A stretch of 64,000 nt of DNA from Panagrolaimus kolymaensis. Its lineage: Eukaryota > Nematoda > Chromadorea > Rhabditida > Panagrolaimidae. Below are positions 34,501 through 46,600 of the stretch, in pieces. The stretch covers positions 2,108,001 through 2,172,000 of the forward strand of contig JAJQJQ010000022.1 in assembly GCA_028622995.1 (NCBI GenBank), in the 5' to 3' direction. Each line of letters opens with the position of its first letter. The first letter of the stretch is position 1. The position numbers and the translations under genes were made by a program. The notes below the pieces were generated by a model that was given only the letters and a program-made list of their open reading frames with translations, did not search any database and was not told the origin of the DNA.

Positions 34501-37500
34501 TTCTTTTTCTTTATTTTTTTCGCTGCTGCTGTTTTATGGAGAAGGATTTCCTTTTTTATATTATAAGTTTTTAAATATTTTATATATTCAATTGCAAAAT
34601 TCTTCCTCCTCTTCCTTTAGGTCAATTTACGCTGCTCAGCTACTCTTCGGCCATAAGAACCTTTCTTTTTTCCCTGGGAGGAGAAGAAGGAAAAGTGGAA
34701 TGACCTAATTTAAGCTCAATTGTTGTTATGTTTGTTATTTAATCGCTTTTATTTGGTATTTTAATTTTAGTCATAAAAAAAGAAAGAAAAAGGGAAAGAA
34801 AAAAAATGCGTTTTTGAGTAACCTTTGAAATGAGACACAAGGGAAAAGGTGTTAGAAGAAGAAGAAAAAGGGTTTAACTTTTGTTTGATAAGAATTTCTT
34901 TTTTCTCATTTTGATAGAGTGCTTTGAAAAAATGATAATATGAAATATGACAATGTTGCCGTTTTTTAAAACTTTTAGTATCTTGAGGTGTTTTATTATT
35001 GATGCTTCCAAATAAAATCGACTTTGCTCATTTAGTTAAATAAGTCTAAATATTTTGTTATGATTTATTCTTCTTTTTTTTTTGTTGCCATTATTTTAAA
35101 TAACCTGACGATAACAGGAAATCCAATCATTGCATAAATGCGACCGAGCGACGACATATAGAAGGAAGGCACACACACATATACCCAGTTAGTTGCATTC
35201 ATTTACAATCGAATAAACAACACAAACACAAAAAAACCTAAAAACAGCTTTTTTGCTTTCTCTTAATTTTTTGCGCGATTTTTGAAGGACGCCCTTGCTT
35301 GACCTTTTTATGGATCACTTTTTGGTCTCCTTTTTATTCCTTTAATAAAAATAAATAAATATATAAATAAATATAAATCCTTCATCCACCACTCTCTCCT
35401 TCTTTATTGACGTGTGATTTTCTCTCCTTGTCTCATTTTTTAAATAAGTACAATGTCTTTCTTTTTTTTTTTGTCAGCTGTTCTTCTTCTTCTTGTTAGA
35501 TTCATTTGCTTCCTTTTCTTTTTTCTTTCCTTTTCACCTTTTCACTCTTTCATTTTGGTGTTTTTTCTTTAAGTTTGTAGTTTAATTTTTTACAAATGAA
35601 AAATGGGAAGTAGTAGTAACTTTATTAGAAGCGAAAAGAAAATTTAACTGAAGTCTGTCTTTCTCTTTCTTTTCTCTTTTTGAGCGCAAATATGTGAACC
35701 GTTAAAAAATTGAATTTTTGGACTTGGCTTGGTTGGAAGCTTTTTGGTGTTTTCTTTTCTCTCTTCTTTTTTGTTTTGGTATTTGGGTGTCATAGCCTCG
35801 AAGGCAATCTTTAACCCTCTTTGAAGTCAATGAAGGAGTCACTTTAACATAACTCTTGGTCACTTCATTTTGTAATAGCCCCTAGTTCCATGTTTTATTA
35901 TTTTATTGCAAATTTTTACGTTACTTTTTTGAACTAAAACTTCTTCATGCTAGCCATTTTTTGAATGATCCAAATCGCCATCATTTGCTTGATCGAATAT
36001 GTTACTTGCTCATATGTATGTTTGTATTTATGAAATGTTATCGTAACACATCATATTCATTTTTTTTTCAAATAATACACACACAAATATAACCTACCAC
36101 CACCACCGACAACGACAATATGACAATGCAAAAATGCACATTGATGATGACGACAAAAGAAGAAGAAAAAATGAAACGAACGGGATTGTTGCGTACGCGC
36201 GAATTTTAATAGTGAGAAATGGTTGTTTGGTGGTGTCTGGACTTGTCTCCTCTCTTTTCATTTTTTTCCATTTTGCAACAAACTTGTTATATTATATTCT
36301 TTTTTTTTCTTTCAAAAAAAATCTTTTTATTTTATGCTCTCTTTTTTTTCACTTCTTTTACAAAATCTTGGATTTGATAATGTTGATTTTAATTCTCAAG
36401 TTTTTTTTAATACATCTTCTTGACACAATATTTTTAATCCAACTATCCATCGCTAGCTTTATTGCCAAAAAAATAAAAACAAAAAACCGAGTATGAAAGA
36501 GAAAAATCGCTTTTTTATCGTACTTTTAAACACCTTTTTTTCCCGTTGTTGGTTATCACAAAAAAATTATGACTGACTTTAAAATAAAAATTTCAAAGAT
36601 GATCTTTTACGTTTCATTATCAATCTTCTTCTTTCCTTCCTTCCTTTCAGGTTTTAATTGTTTCCTCTCTCTTTCATTCATTTCACCCGGTCATAGATAA
36701 ATAGATTCTTTCTCGAAATTAAAGAAGCAACAAAAAATAAATAAGAAGTGTAAAATCAATATTAAAAAAATAAATGAAAGGAGAGCCCCTTTTTAATGAT
36801 TATTTCGCATTCACGTTTTTTGAACTGACGAGAAAAAATAAAATAAAAAACAACAACACATGCGTTTTATTTTTAAATGACATGACGACTTTTTTTGAGA
36901 CATCAAAACTTTGGAAAGAAGGAGGAGAAAAATGGAAAAAGTTATTTTGGTACTTTTTCTTTTTTTCGGGTCCTTGGATAGTGTGGTCGGAAGTTGAGAA
37001 GAATAAAAAATGGAAGTGGTGATGAGATTGGTATAGAGTGGCACTGGCTGGAATACGGTATGCGATAAAAGTTTAGCAAAATATTTTACCGTGAATTTTC
37101 ATTCCTGAAAGTTCGAGCATGGTATTTCCAAAAAATGATACCTTGTAGCTTTTTCTTCGTCATCCCTATTTTTCCAAACTCTGCCCTTTTTTTGAGCTTG
37201 GATTAACCAAATCCTTCTTTCCTCCAAGCTTTTTTTCTTTCATACTTAACGAACAACAAACACCGCCATTGCCTTTATTTTTTTTCCATGTTTCTAAAAG
37301 TTAATATATATATCCTTCCTCCAAATTACATTTAATTCACTCTTCTTTTTTGCTTCTTTCTTTTATCCTTTTTTTTATTTCGAACACGTCTTAATCTCTT
37401 CTCAAATTGCGTTTGTGTCTTTCTTTTATTTCAATGAACGCCATTATTGCAGCACCACTACCACCCAAACACCCAAGCAAGCAAGCACATAAGCAGCCAA

Positions 37501-39498
37501 ACGGTCACTCATTTCTAATGTCCGAAAAACAAGCTTTTTTCTTTTTTAGTTTATATTATTTGTATGTGCGCGCCTCCTCCTCCCTCACAAACATTTTTTT
37601 TTATTGTGAGCAGCCTCAAAAACTGTTCAATCGCTGCTGCCTTTTTCTTTTTTTCTTCTTGCGCCTGGGACGACAACGACGGCTGGCGTCCATACTACCA
37701 TCATCATCTATCCAACTATCTATCTATCTCTATTTTTATAAAAATATATTTATTTTTTATTTTCGAAAAAGCGATGTCGGCGGCCATCGTGAAAAAAGGA
37801 AAAACCTTTTTTTCATACCAAAAAAAATTGAATGAAACATTGAAAGGAAAAAAATAAAATCAAAGAAAAGAGTAAACTTTTGTCACCATCATTGGTGGTA
37901 GTAGTTGCCGCTGGCAGGAGCAATCGCAAAAATGCGTGGTGGAAGTGCGCAATCAAACGCATTCCTTTTTTTGTCTTCCGATTTTGTTCTCTTTTGATTT
38001 TTCACATTCAATTTTCATGGTTGTAATTGTAGTAGTTTTTTTTATTATTATTAATCTATCCTCTATTTTTTTCGTGGTTGTTACAAAGATTTTTTCGTCG
38101 CCTGCTTTTTATTAAGTAAAAAGCAAGAGACTAGCAACATCCATTGAGATGCTTTTCTTGTGATTTGTTTGTTTTCGAAATCAAGTCTCCTTTTTTCTCT
38201 AAACAACCATAACATTTATATCATTTTTTTATGACAAAAAAACAGTCATTTTTTATTTTATTTATTTTCTCCTTCTATGTATTTCCCTTTTTTTGACTTT
38301 AGATGAAGCCAGTCTCGAAAGCTGCTCTCTCACATTTACAGACACTAAAAAAGAAAAGAAGGAACTTTTTTGTTTGGGTCTTATCGACACGTTAAAGAAG
38401 AAAAAAATTCGTCAATCTTTAGAATATTTTTATAGTTAGTTAAAAGTAATTAATCAACATAAAAAAATAAATTTCCCAAAGTTTAAAAAAACTGAAGAAA
38501 AAAAAACATAAGATAATTAGTCATGAGTAGCAGACGACATTCATTTTTGTTTTGTTTTTGCTTTAAACCATTTTTTGTAAGGACTTTTGAAATGGTTTTT
38601 AATGGGATTAACGAGCTTTCTGGGAATAATAATAAGCAGCTTAGCTTTAAAAGATGCTTTCAAAAAGATAAGGGCGAAAAAAGGAATAGGAAGAAGATAT
38701 TTGTATTTTTACCAGAAAAAAATGGGTCAAATTTTTTTTTGGAAATAATAGCATCCGACACGCGTAGTAAATGTCTCATCATCGTCTGCTTCCTATTTTT
38801 TATTTTCAATTTGGAATTTATAAAATATACTTTTGATTACCATTTTTTTTGTTATCATTTCTTTTTAAAAATTTATTGATTTTTAAAAAAGAGAAAGTTT
38901 AATCATCAGAATTGTTTTTTCTTGTAAAGTTTTTTTCTTCCTCCACTTTCGAACTAACATACTCACACTTTTTCTCTCTTCGAGTTATGGTCAGAGACAC
39001 TGAGAATCGTCAAATATATAATTGTTTTAACATTTATATTGTTTTCATCCTTTTTCGCACTTATAAATTTATTATGCCTCTCATTTTTTTTGAGTTCACA
39101 CTTGATCGGCTGAACAAAAAATGTCTTTCCCCTCCTCAGATTGATCTCTTTTTCCTTCGCTTTCGCTTGCAAACATACGTACGCCTGACTTTTCTTCATC
39201 GGCTGTTATTTGGTTTTCCAAAGTTTCTTTTTATTATCAAAGTTTAAAAAGATTATTATTACCTTCCGTCACCCGTCCTTTTGTTTTTTTAGACGAGTAT
39301 CAAAATTGACACGTGCTTTTTTTAATGTTGTGTTGTTGTATCTATCAAAAACTTTTTTATCGCTCTCATTTTTTTCCTTGATTATTTCCTTTTCTTTTTT
39401 TTTGCGAAAGAACAAGAAATAATAACAACGATGAAAGATGGTTTGCACCCTTTTTTTGATTTTTCTTTTCGCAGCCATTCTTCATTCATTCAGGCAAA

Positions 39499-39642
39499 AT
39501 GATGATGATGGCTCGCTCTGGCTTTGGTGCTACTACGCGCAAGCAGTCCAGTCAGTCACTGTGTCGCATCGTTAATCGGTGTCGTCGTCGGCAGTCGTCA
39601 GCCTTCATCGAACCTGTCCTTTCTCTTCCCATTTTCTCGTAG
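39499..39642 (+). other. Possible small open frame in a GC-richer island
   Basis: A 47-codon frame starting with four Met codons (MMMMARSGFGATTRKQSSQS) and ending at TAG, preceded by a plausible splice-acceptor string TTCATTCATTCAG six bases before the first ATG. It lies in the GC-richest patch near the egl-27 start. It could be a short peptide gene, an upstream exon or chance; I see no homologue and no good donor. Confidence 0.2.
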
Positions 39643-40667
39643 AGTCCACTTTGATTTCTTTTTTATTTTTAAATCAAGATGTTTTTGAACCTTACCCATC
39701 TCAAGCAAGGAAGAAGCTTACCCCTGATTAAGTTTCACCATTTTTTTTACATTGACAGCCTTTTTTCTATTCTTTTTTTTTCATGCTGCCTTACAATCAG
39801 CACTACGACTTTTGGACTTTACAAAACAAAAAAAAAAACAGTACTCAAATCGAACCTTTTTTTCAATATTTTTTTGTCTTCTTTCTTTTCTTCTTCCTTC
39901 CCCTTCTTTCGCGAAAATACAAAAAAATGTTTTAGTTTTTGATATTGACTGGTGTTATTTGAAAAAAAATAAATAAAAAAGATTGAAAGCGCGCACTCGA
40001 GTTTTATGTCCACAGGAATCGAATCGCGGGTTTTTTTTTCATCCATCCATTTTTCTTCCAAAATAAAAAAAAAACACAAAAGAAGCCACAACCGTAACAA
40101 CCACCAACTTCTGTGGTTGATTTTAATATTTCTTGTATGTGGAAGAAAAAAGAAACTAACTTCCTGTGCGCAATAATGTTTCGCGTTTTATCATTATGTT
40201 TTACAATCAAAATAATTTCGATATGGCTTTTTAAAGTTATTATATTTTTTTCAGAGTGCTTCCTTTTTTCTTCATCGTCGCCTTTTCTTTTTTTATTTTT
40301 ATTCCTTTCCTTTCTTATTATTTAGCTGGCCTCTTTAAAGCTGGCATCTGTTCTCATTTGATTTATACACAAAGGCTGTGAATTTATTCTCTTCCCTCTC
40401 AAATATTTGTGACGACGCGTCAAAAAAAAAATACTTCAAACTTGAAAGTATTTTGGTTTCAAACAACAACAAATTTATTTTTTTATTACATATTAATTTT
40501 TTACATTCAATTTTCAACAATATTTTATTATTGACTCTGAATATTATTATTTGATTTCGATTATTTGATTCTTTGATTTTTAATATTGTTTCACATTTTG
40601 TGTGTGCGTACGTATATCTTTTTTCAAAATTGTGTGCGCAACTACATTTTTAACGGCGGCGGGGTCG

Positions 40668-43600
40668 ATGACGAACAGTGATGTGATCATCACCGCCGGC
40701 GGCGAACCTGAACCCCAACAATCTACATCCACAGCAGATATTTCAAATCCATCATTAGAAAATATTAAAGCTAATGGCATTTTGCCTTTAACTGATTCCA
40801 CTCAAACTAACACTGCCACACCAATCAATAATGACCATATTATTCCTACCACATCCAATGCTCTTCCATCATCATCCACATCCACTTTTAATTCAAATTC
40901 AATCCTTCCTGTGTCAATGACTTCGTCAGCGGATTCAAAAAAGAAAATGATTCCAGAAGAATGTTTACAAGCTGGCATTTGGGAAGTTGAATTAGTTTAT
41001 TATACCCTTGGACAACGATCAATTCCAAATGGGCTTGGAAATGGTGATAATCGAAAACAACGAAGGGGGAAAGTTTATAAATGTTTAAATGATAATGAAT
41101 TTAAATGTTTTGAATCTCATGATGGTATTATTTATTGGCCGGGTGATTTTGTATATGTTGAAACTTCCGCATCTGAACCATACATGATTGGAAGTATTTC
41201 GGGTTTTAAAAGACAGGTAAGTTAGCGTTTTTTTATTTGTTGAGAGATTTGATGGAGCCTATTTGTTTATAACAACCCATAAGTACTTTTTGACCTCTAT
41301 AATGCTTATAAGTAGCAAGCGATAAAAATGAGTATCATTGGGCATTAATTACTTTGCTTTTTTCTTCTTTTGATCTTTTTTTTTTGTTGTATTTATACTT
41401 CTTGAGTATTCATGCACACACAAAAAAGCAAACAGCACCCGTATTGAAAAAAAGAAAAGACGAGTACGACCTCGTTTATCCCTCCTAACATGTATGGTAC
41501 TGCTGCTTGCTGCCTGCTGAGGCGTTACTGACTGACTAACTCTCGGAGGAAAGAGAGAGACATTTTAATGCGCGACCACACAATCGCACTGTCATTTTTC
41601 TGTCATTGCAATTGAAAGTCACAAAATTTTTTATTTTTTGCAAGGTCGATCGGATCCTTCTTATAAGGATGGTGCACTCATATTATTTTTCAGAAAAATG
41701 ACAGAGGAGAATTAAATACGAAATGATTGGGTAATAAAATAACCTAATTTGGCATTAAATTTCTCTTATTTTCTTTTCTTTCCTTTTTAAATAAGCGTCG
41801 AGAAACAAAAAAGAAAAAGTTTAAAACTTTTTAAATTTCGTAATTTTTTTGAATGTGGAAAAAAGAAAACGGGTTTTTTATGAATAGACATCGATGAAAA
41901 AAGACTAATGAGTTTAAAAGGGCAGACAACAACCAAAAAAGCAACTTTGTTTGTGAGAAATTTTGAAGAAAAATTTAGATAAACGGCAATTTTTTTCTTC
42001 TCCCTGATTTTTGGATTACTTTCAAAATTTTGTTTTATTATTTTTCTAATAAAAAATGTTCCGCCAAAAGCACCTTTTTATTTAATTTCCTATTAAATAA
42101 ACAATGAGATAAAAAAGAGGCAGGTGTCCAAATAGCATTAAATTTAAATACAAAAAAGCACATTAAAAACATTTTGTATCAAAAATCACAAAAAAATAAT
42201 AATAAAATTTGCAATTTTAATACAATTTATTTTTTTCTCATTAAAGTATAAAAAATAGCCATTTATAACTTTTTAAATTGATTAAATTTCCTTTTTTCTT
42301 CTCAACAAAAAAATTCATATATTTAAAACATTTGTCCTTTGATTAATGACACCCCATTGCGGGGTTTTTCGCGCAGCAGCTGCATAGATGGAATGGATGG
42401 ATGAGATGCTTCAGTGCCGCAGTCGCCGACAACGCGTCACACAGCAACAAAAAAAACGGGAATAATTGGCGCTTTCTCCTTCTTTTTCTTTTTTGAATTG
42501 AAATGCAAAAGGAACGGCCGGTCTTCTTCTTCTTCCTTTTTTTATGTTTTTGTTTGTCAAAAATGTCGGTTTATCCAAAGAGGAAATAGAAGAAACAAAA
42601 CAAAAGAAAATAAAAGCATTGAGCTTTTTTTATGTAATTTTTTTAATGACATAATTAAACTTTTTAATGCTTTATCGTTAAGCTTTTTATTTGAGGGAAA
42701 GAAAGTGAAAAAAGGCTATAAAAAGCTGAACATAAATAGAAGGAAATTCAAGAGGTAGAAAAGTAATTTGTAGTTGTAAACGTTAAACGCCGTGAAATAG
42801 CTAACGTTTTTTTGTGCCTTAAGAAAAATATACCATCGATTCTCCTCTCAAGTTACTGTATAATTTTTTATTTATTTTTCCAGGCAAAACGGGATCAAGT
42901 TTCATTTAAAATCAGTCGATATTATCGCCCTGAAGATATTCCAGATGTTACATATTCATTATTAATTCAAGAAAGAAAAGAACATGGAGTATATGAAAAA
43001 TCTTTAGCATATACTTCTCGAGAATTATTTCAATCGGATGTTCCATCATCTGCATATCTTGTTTCATATTTAAGGTAAGTTGCCGCCGCCGCCGTTACTT
43101 TCTCACACTTTCTTTTCTCTTTTTTTTTCTCGTTTAAAATAGCAACAACAAATGTTTTTCCATCTTCTTTTTTTTTCGCGTCTTATATTTTTTACGATAA
43201 GGTTGTAACATTTTCTTATTATTCTTTCATTTTTTAACACCTCCTGCTGCTTTTTATTGCTTTAAATACTTTTTTTCCGGCATAGCGGAGGATGAAAAAA
43301 TAATTTCAAAAGGACTATTTTGGTTTTTTTATTAGACAAAAAACTGTGCGCGTTTTCTTTTTTCTCAAAAGATTCTGTAATTTGCCCTTTTAGGTAAAAC
43401 GAAATTTTTGAAGCAAGCATGATTTCTTTATATATAGGCGCCAACAAAATGGGTGATGATGAGTGTAGTTGTAAATAATAACACGCAAGTATACTTTGCA
43501 CTTTTTTTAATTCTCTTGTGTTGTTGGTTGTTACTCAATCGCGTAACCATAGAAAGAGGTGTAAACCACCAACCATAAATATAAGCTTTACTTCTCATGA

Positions 43601-46600
43601 GGCGCAACAACATCGGCAGCAGCAGTAGTAGTAGAACTAGCAGCTTTAGAAAAAATATATATTTATAGTGCACATTGCTACTAACCAATGCGCAGCTGCT
43701 TTATGCCGCCGCGTGAGTAAAAAAAAATTATTTATTGACCATTTTTACTTTTTGCAGCCATCGTCATTTCGCTTGCTTTATTTGTTTGTAGAATAATTTA
43801 AAATGAGATTATATTTTTTTATTTTAATATCAAATTGCTTTTTTATTTCAATGACTAATTCCTCTCTTCTCGCAATAATAACAAACTTTTGTCGGCTTCT
43901 TTCCTGCTTGCTACGGTTTCCTCCCTTATGAGCTTCTTTTTATCGAAGCCGTCGTTTCCTTTTTCTCTCTTATTTTTTTGATTCATTCATCGAAGAACCA
44001 AAAATGCTTGTTTTTAGGACTTCCTACAACAGCAAAAAAAAAGACCGAACTCTTTTTTGGAATCTTTAAACATGAGGTCAAAAATTGACTTTTCTTTTAT
44101 TATTATTTTTTTATTAAAACAATCTTCTTTTCCCTACGGCATTTTATTGCTTGCAAAATTTGCTACTCACTTTTTCCAAAAAAAGAGTTATTTTTTTTAT
44201 TACACACTTCTTTTTTTGCGACTGCTGTTGTTGTTAGACTACAGTTATAAATTATTTTGAGAAAAAAAGAAAAAAAATAGCCGTATCATTATTTATAATT
44301 TACAACATCAAATTATTACAACTCTCGATATCTTTCGTAAATATGTAGTTTTAAACTTTTTAATAATATGAAATTTCCCTTCTCTTTTGCACTCTACGTT
44401 TTTTGTTTTATTGAATTTTTATTATTTTTTTCTGATGGATTTATCCTTCCTAAAAAGCTTTTTTGGACTTTATCTTCCGATTAAAAGTTAAATTAATCGT
44501 AGGATTATACGACACGCAAAAAATTTATGGTATTTTTTTTATTTCTATTTTTAATTCTGCTTTCTCCCCCTATTTTTTATCATCAGATAATCTTTCGTTC
44601 AAATTTATTTAGTAGTAGAATTTATTAAGTAAAATAATCAATAATTTAAAAATGTTATTTTTGCAATAATTTAGCGACTGTTATTATTTTTGTTTTTTAA
44701 AATTGTCGGCGCCCATATGAATCAATTTTTGCATTAGTCACGCGTCGAATTTCAGCTTCTAATGTTGTGGTTTCGAGAAGTGGGGCTTCGGTAGTTGTTG
44801 TTGTAATAGCAATTTCGTGAGCTTCTTCATTGGAATTGAAAGCGATTTGGCGAGCTAATTCAGCTTGTTTGTTCATGAGTTTATGGGAAAGATCTTGGAT
44901 GGCACGACGTTTACGTCCACCACCACATCCACAACAACCACATCCGCCACAGCAGCAGCATGGTCTGAAAGTTCATTCTTTAATTTATAAAATAGGTGGT
45001 CATTAGGTTTTACCGGCAACAGCAGCATCTACAACAACAGCATCGACAGCAGCAGCAACAGCATCTAAAGAAAAAGTTAGTCATTGAAGCTTAATTTCTA
45101 GTTAAGATAATTATTACTTACCTGCAGCAACAACATCTACAACAGCAACAGCAACTAAAATTTAACCCCACATAATTAAGCTTTTTCACGCTAAAATTTA
45201 ACCAAGCTTAAATAACTTACGGTCTACAGCAACAACAACATGGTCTAAAATAATTTTAATTAGTTACTTTTCTTTGAAATTTAAACTATCGCTCGCTTGA
45301 TTACCTGCAACAACAACATCCGCATGATCGCTTTTGTCGAATATGAGTTTCATTCCCTTCAGCTACATCTATTTCAGTTGTTAATGTATCAATCACACTG
45401 GTTAATGAAGAAGTTTCATTAAGCAAAGAAACTTCAGTTGTTAATTCTAAAGCTTTAGTTGTCGTTGCTTCATCGACAATAGTTGTTGTTGGACGTTCAC
45501 CAATAGGGCCTGCTGCGGCATAAATACTCCATAAAGTAATGATGGAGAAAGTTGCAATAAGGAATGTTCCAATTCGGGCCATAATAAATTTGTAATAAGG
45601 CCCTTCTTTTGTACTAAGGAAGGAAAATGCAATAAACGGAGAAAAGTCGCGGTGATTCCAAATTGAAATACATCTTGAGGTTATTAGGATCAAGCTTTTA
45701 TATGATTTTTTATATATAACTTAAAGTTTAAGCTTATTTTTGAACTGTCAAAGTTTGACAGCTTTTTAATTTTTCCTTTTAAAAAAAGTCTTGTTTTCCT
45801 GTTTTTTTCTTGAATGTCTGGGATTTTTTTCTCCTGTTTTTTTTTTTTGACATTTTCCGCAATGTTGTAATTATTGATGTAAAAAATGCAGCAAAAAAAC
45901 TAGATTAGCGATCCTCTCTGTCCTCTGCTGCTGCTGCGGTGAAAGAGAAGGAAAAAGGAAATATGATCTTCAAAGAAAAACAGTGAGAGTCTTCACAATC
46001 GAATAAGTGCCATTTGAGATATGGTCATTCAAGAAGAAGAAAAATAGAGAAAAAAAATACATAAAATGAAAGGTCATTCGTCATTTTTATGCACAAACAC
46101 AAGTGTCAATTTTTGATGAAAAAAATAATTTTAATCCTTTTAGTTTTTTTTCTAAGAATTTTTTGTTTTGTTTAGATCATTGCGTCTTTACGCACTGAAA
46201 GTAGCTTTTTGTATTGAAGAGATCCTATTATTTTCTAAAGTACATATTTTTTGCGTATTTTTTTATTTGCTATAAAAAACTATGTTTGCAAAAAATTTCT
46301 ATTTACTCAACTTCCTTTGAATCATTTACTCTTACTTACACTTTTTAAACCCTAAAACTTCTTATAACACATTTTTTTACTCCATCTTATTTTTTTCAAA
46401 TACTTGACTTTGCTGCTTCATTTCAATCATTCATTCATTTTTTTTGTTTGTTCAAATACTTATCATCTCTCTTTTCAAGCAAAATAAGTATTTGACAACG
46501 TTCATTGCAATTGAAAACCAACACTTTTTCCTTTTTTCTTTTTTCTCTTCAATTGCTTGCTTTTTTCCACGAGAAAGAAAGAAGAAGTCCAGATGATTTC

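Larger units (their letters stand above)
18359..40667. other. 22 kb gene-free region upstream of egl-27
   Basis: I find no gene I can support on either strand. The sequence has dense A and T runs, short GC-richer islands (for example 21420-21540, 27130-27270, 33230-33330, 33720-33960, 34020-34130, 37440-37700 and 39480-39640) and many copies of GCAAGCAAGC or its complement. The many open frames of 60-142 codons are Phe/Lys/Leu-rich, overlap each other on both strands and show no conserved start context or intron. It may be the promoter/enhancer domain or an unannotated 5' intron of egl-27. Confidence 0.55.

Noticed and set aside
36134..36496. 120-codon open frame with hydrophobic C-terminal half
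   Set aside because: Hydrophobic part is poly-T coding; start is in a GAC/GAA repeat patch; no supporting exon.
38523..38879. 118-codon open frame
   Set aside because: Mixed composition but no recognisable domain, no introns, and A/T-run DNA on both sides; not enough to call a gene.
42351..42368. ACCCC-ATTGC-GGGGT followed by T5, like a bacterial terminator
   Set aside because: Lies inside an intron of a eukaryotic gene; a short hairpin by chance.
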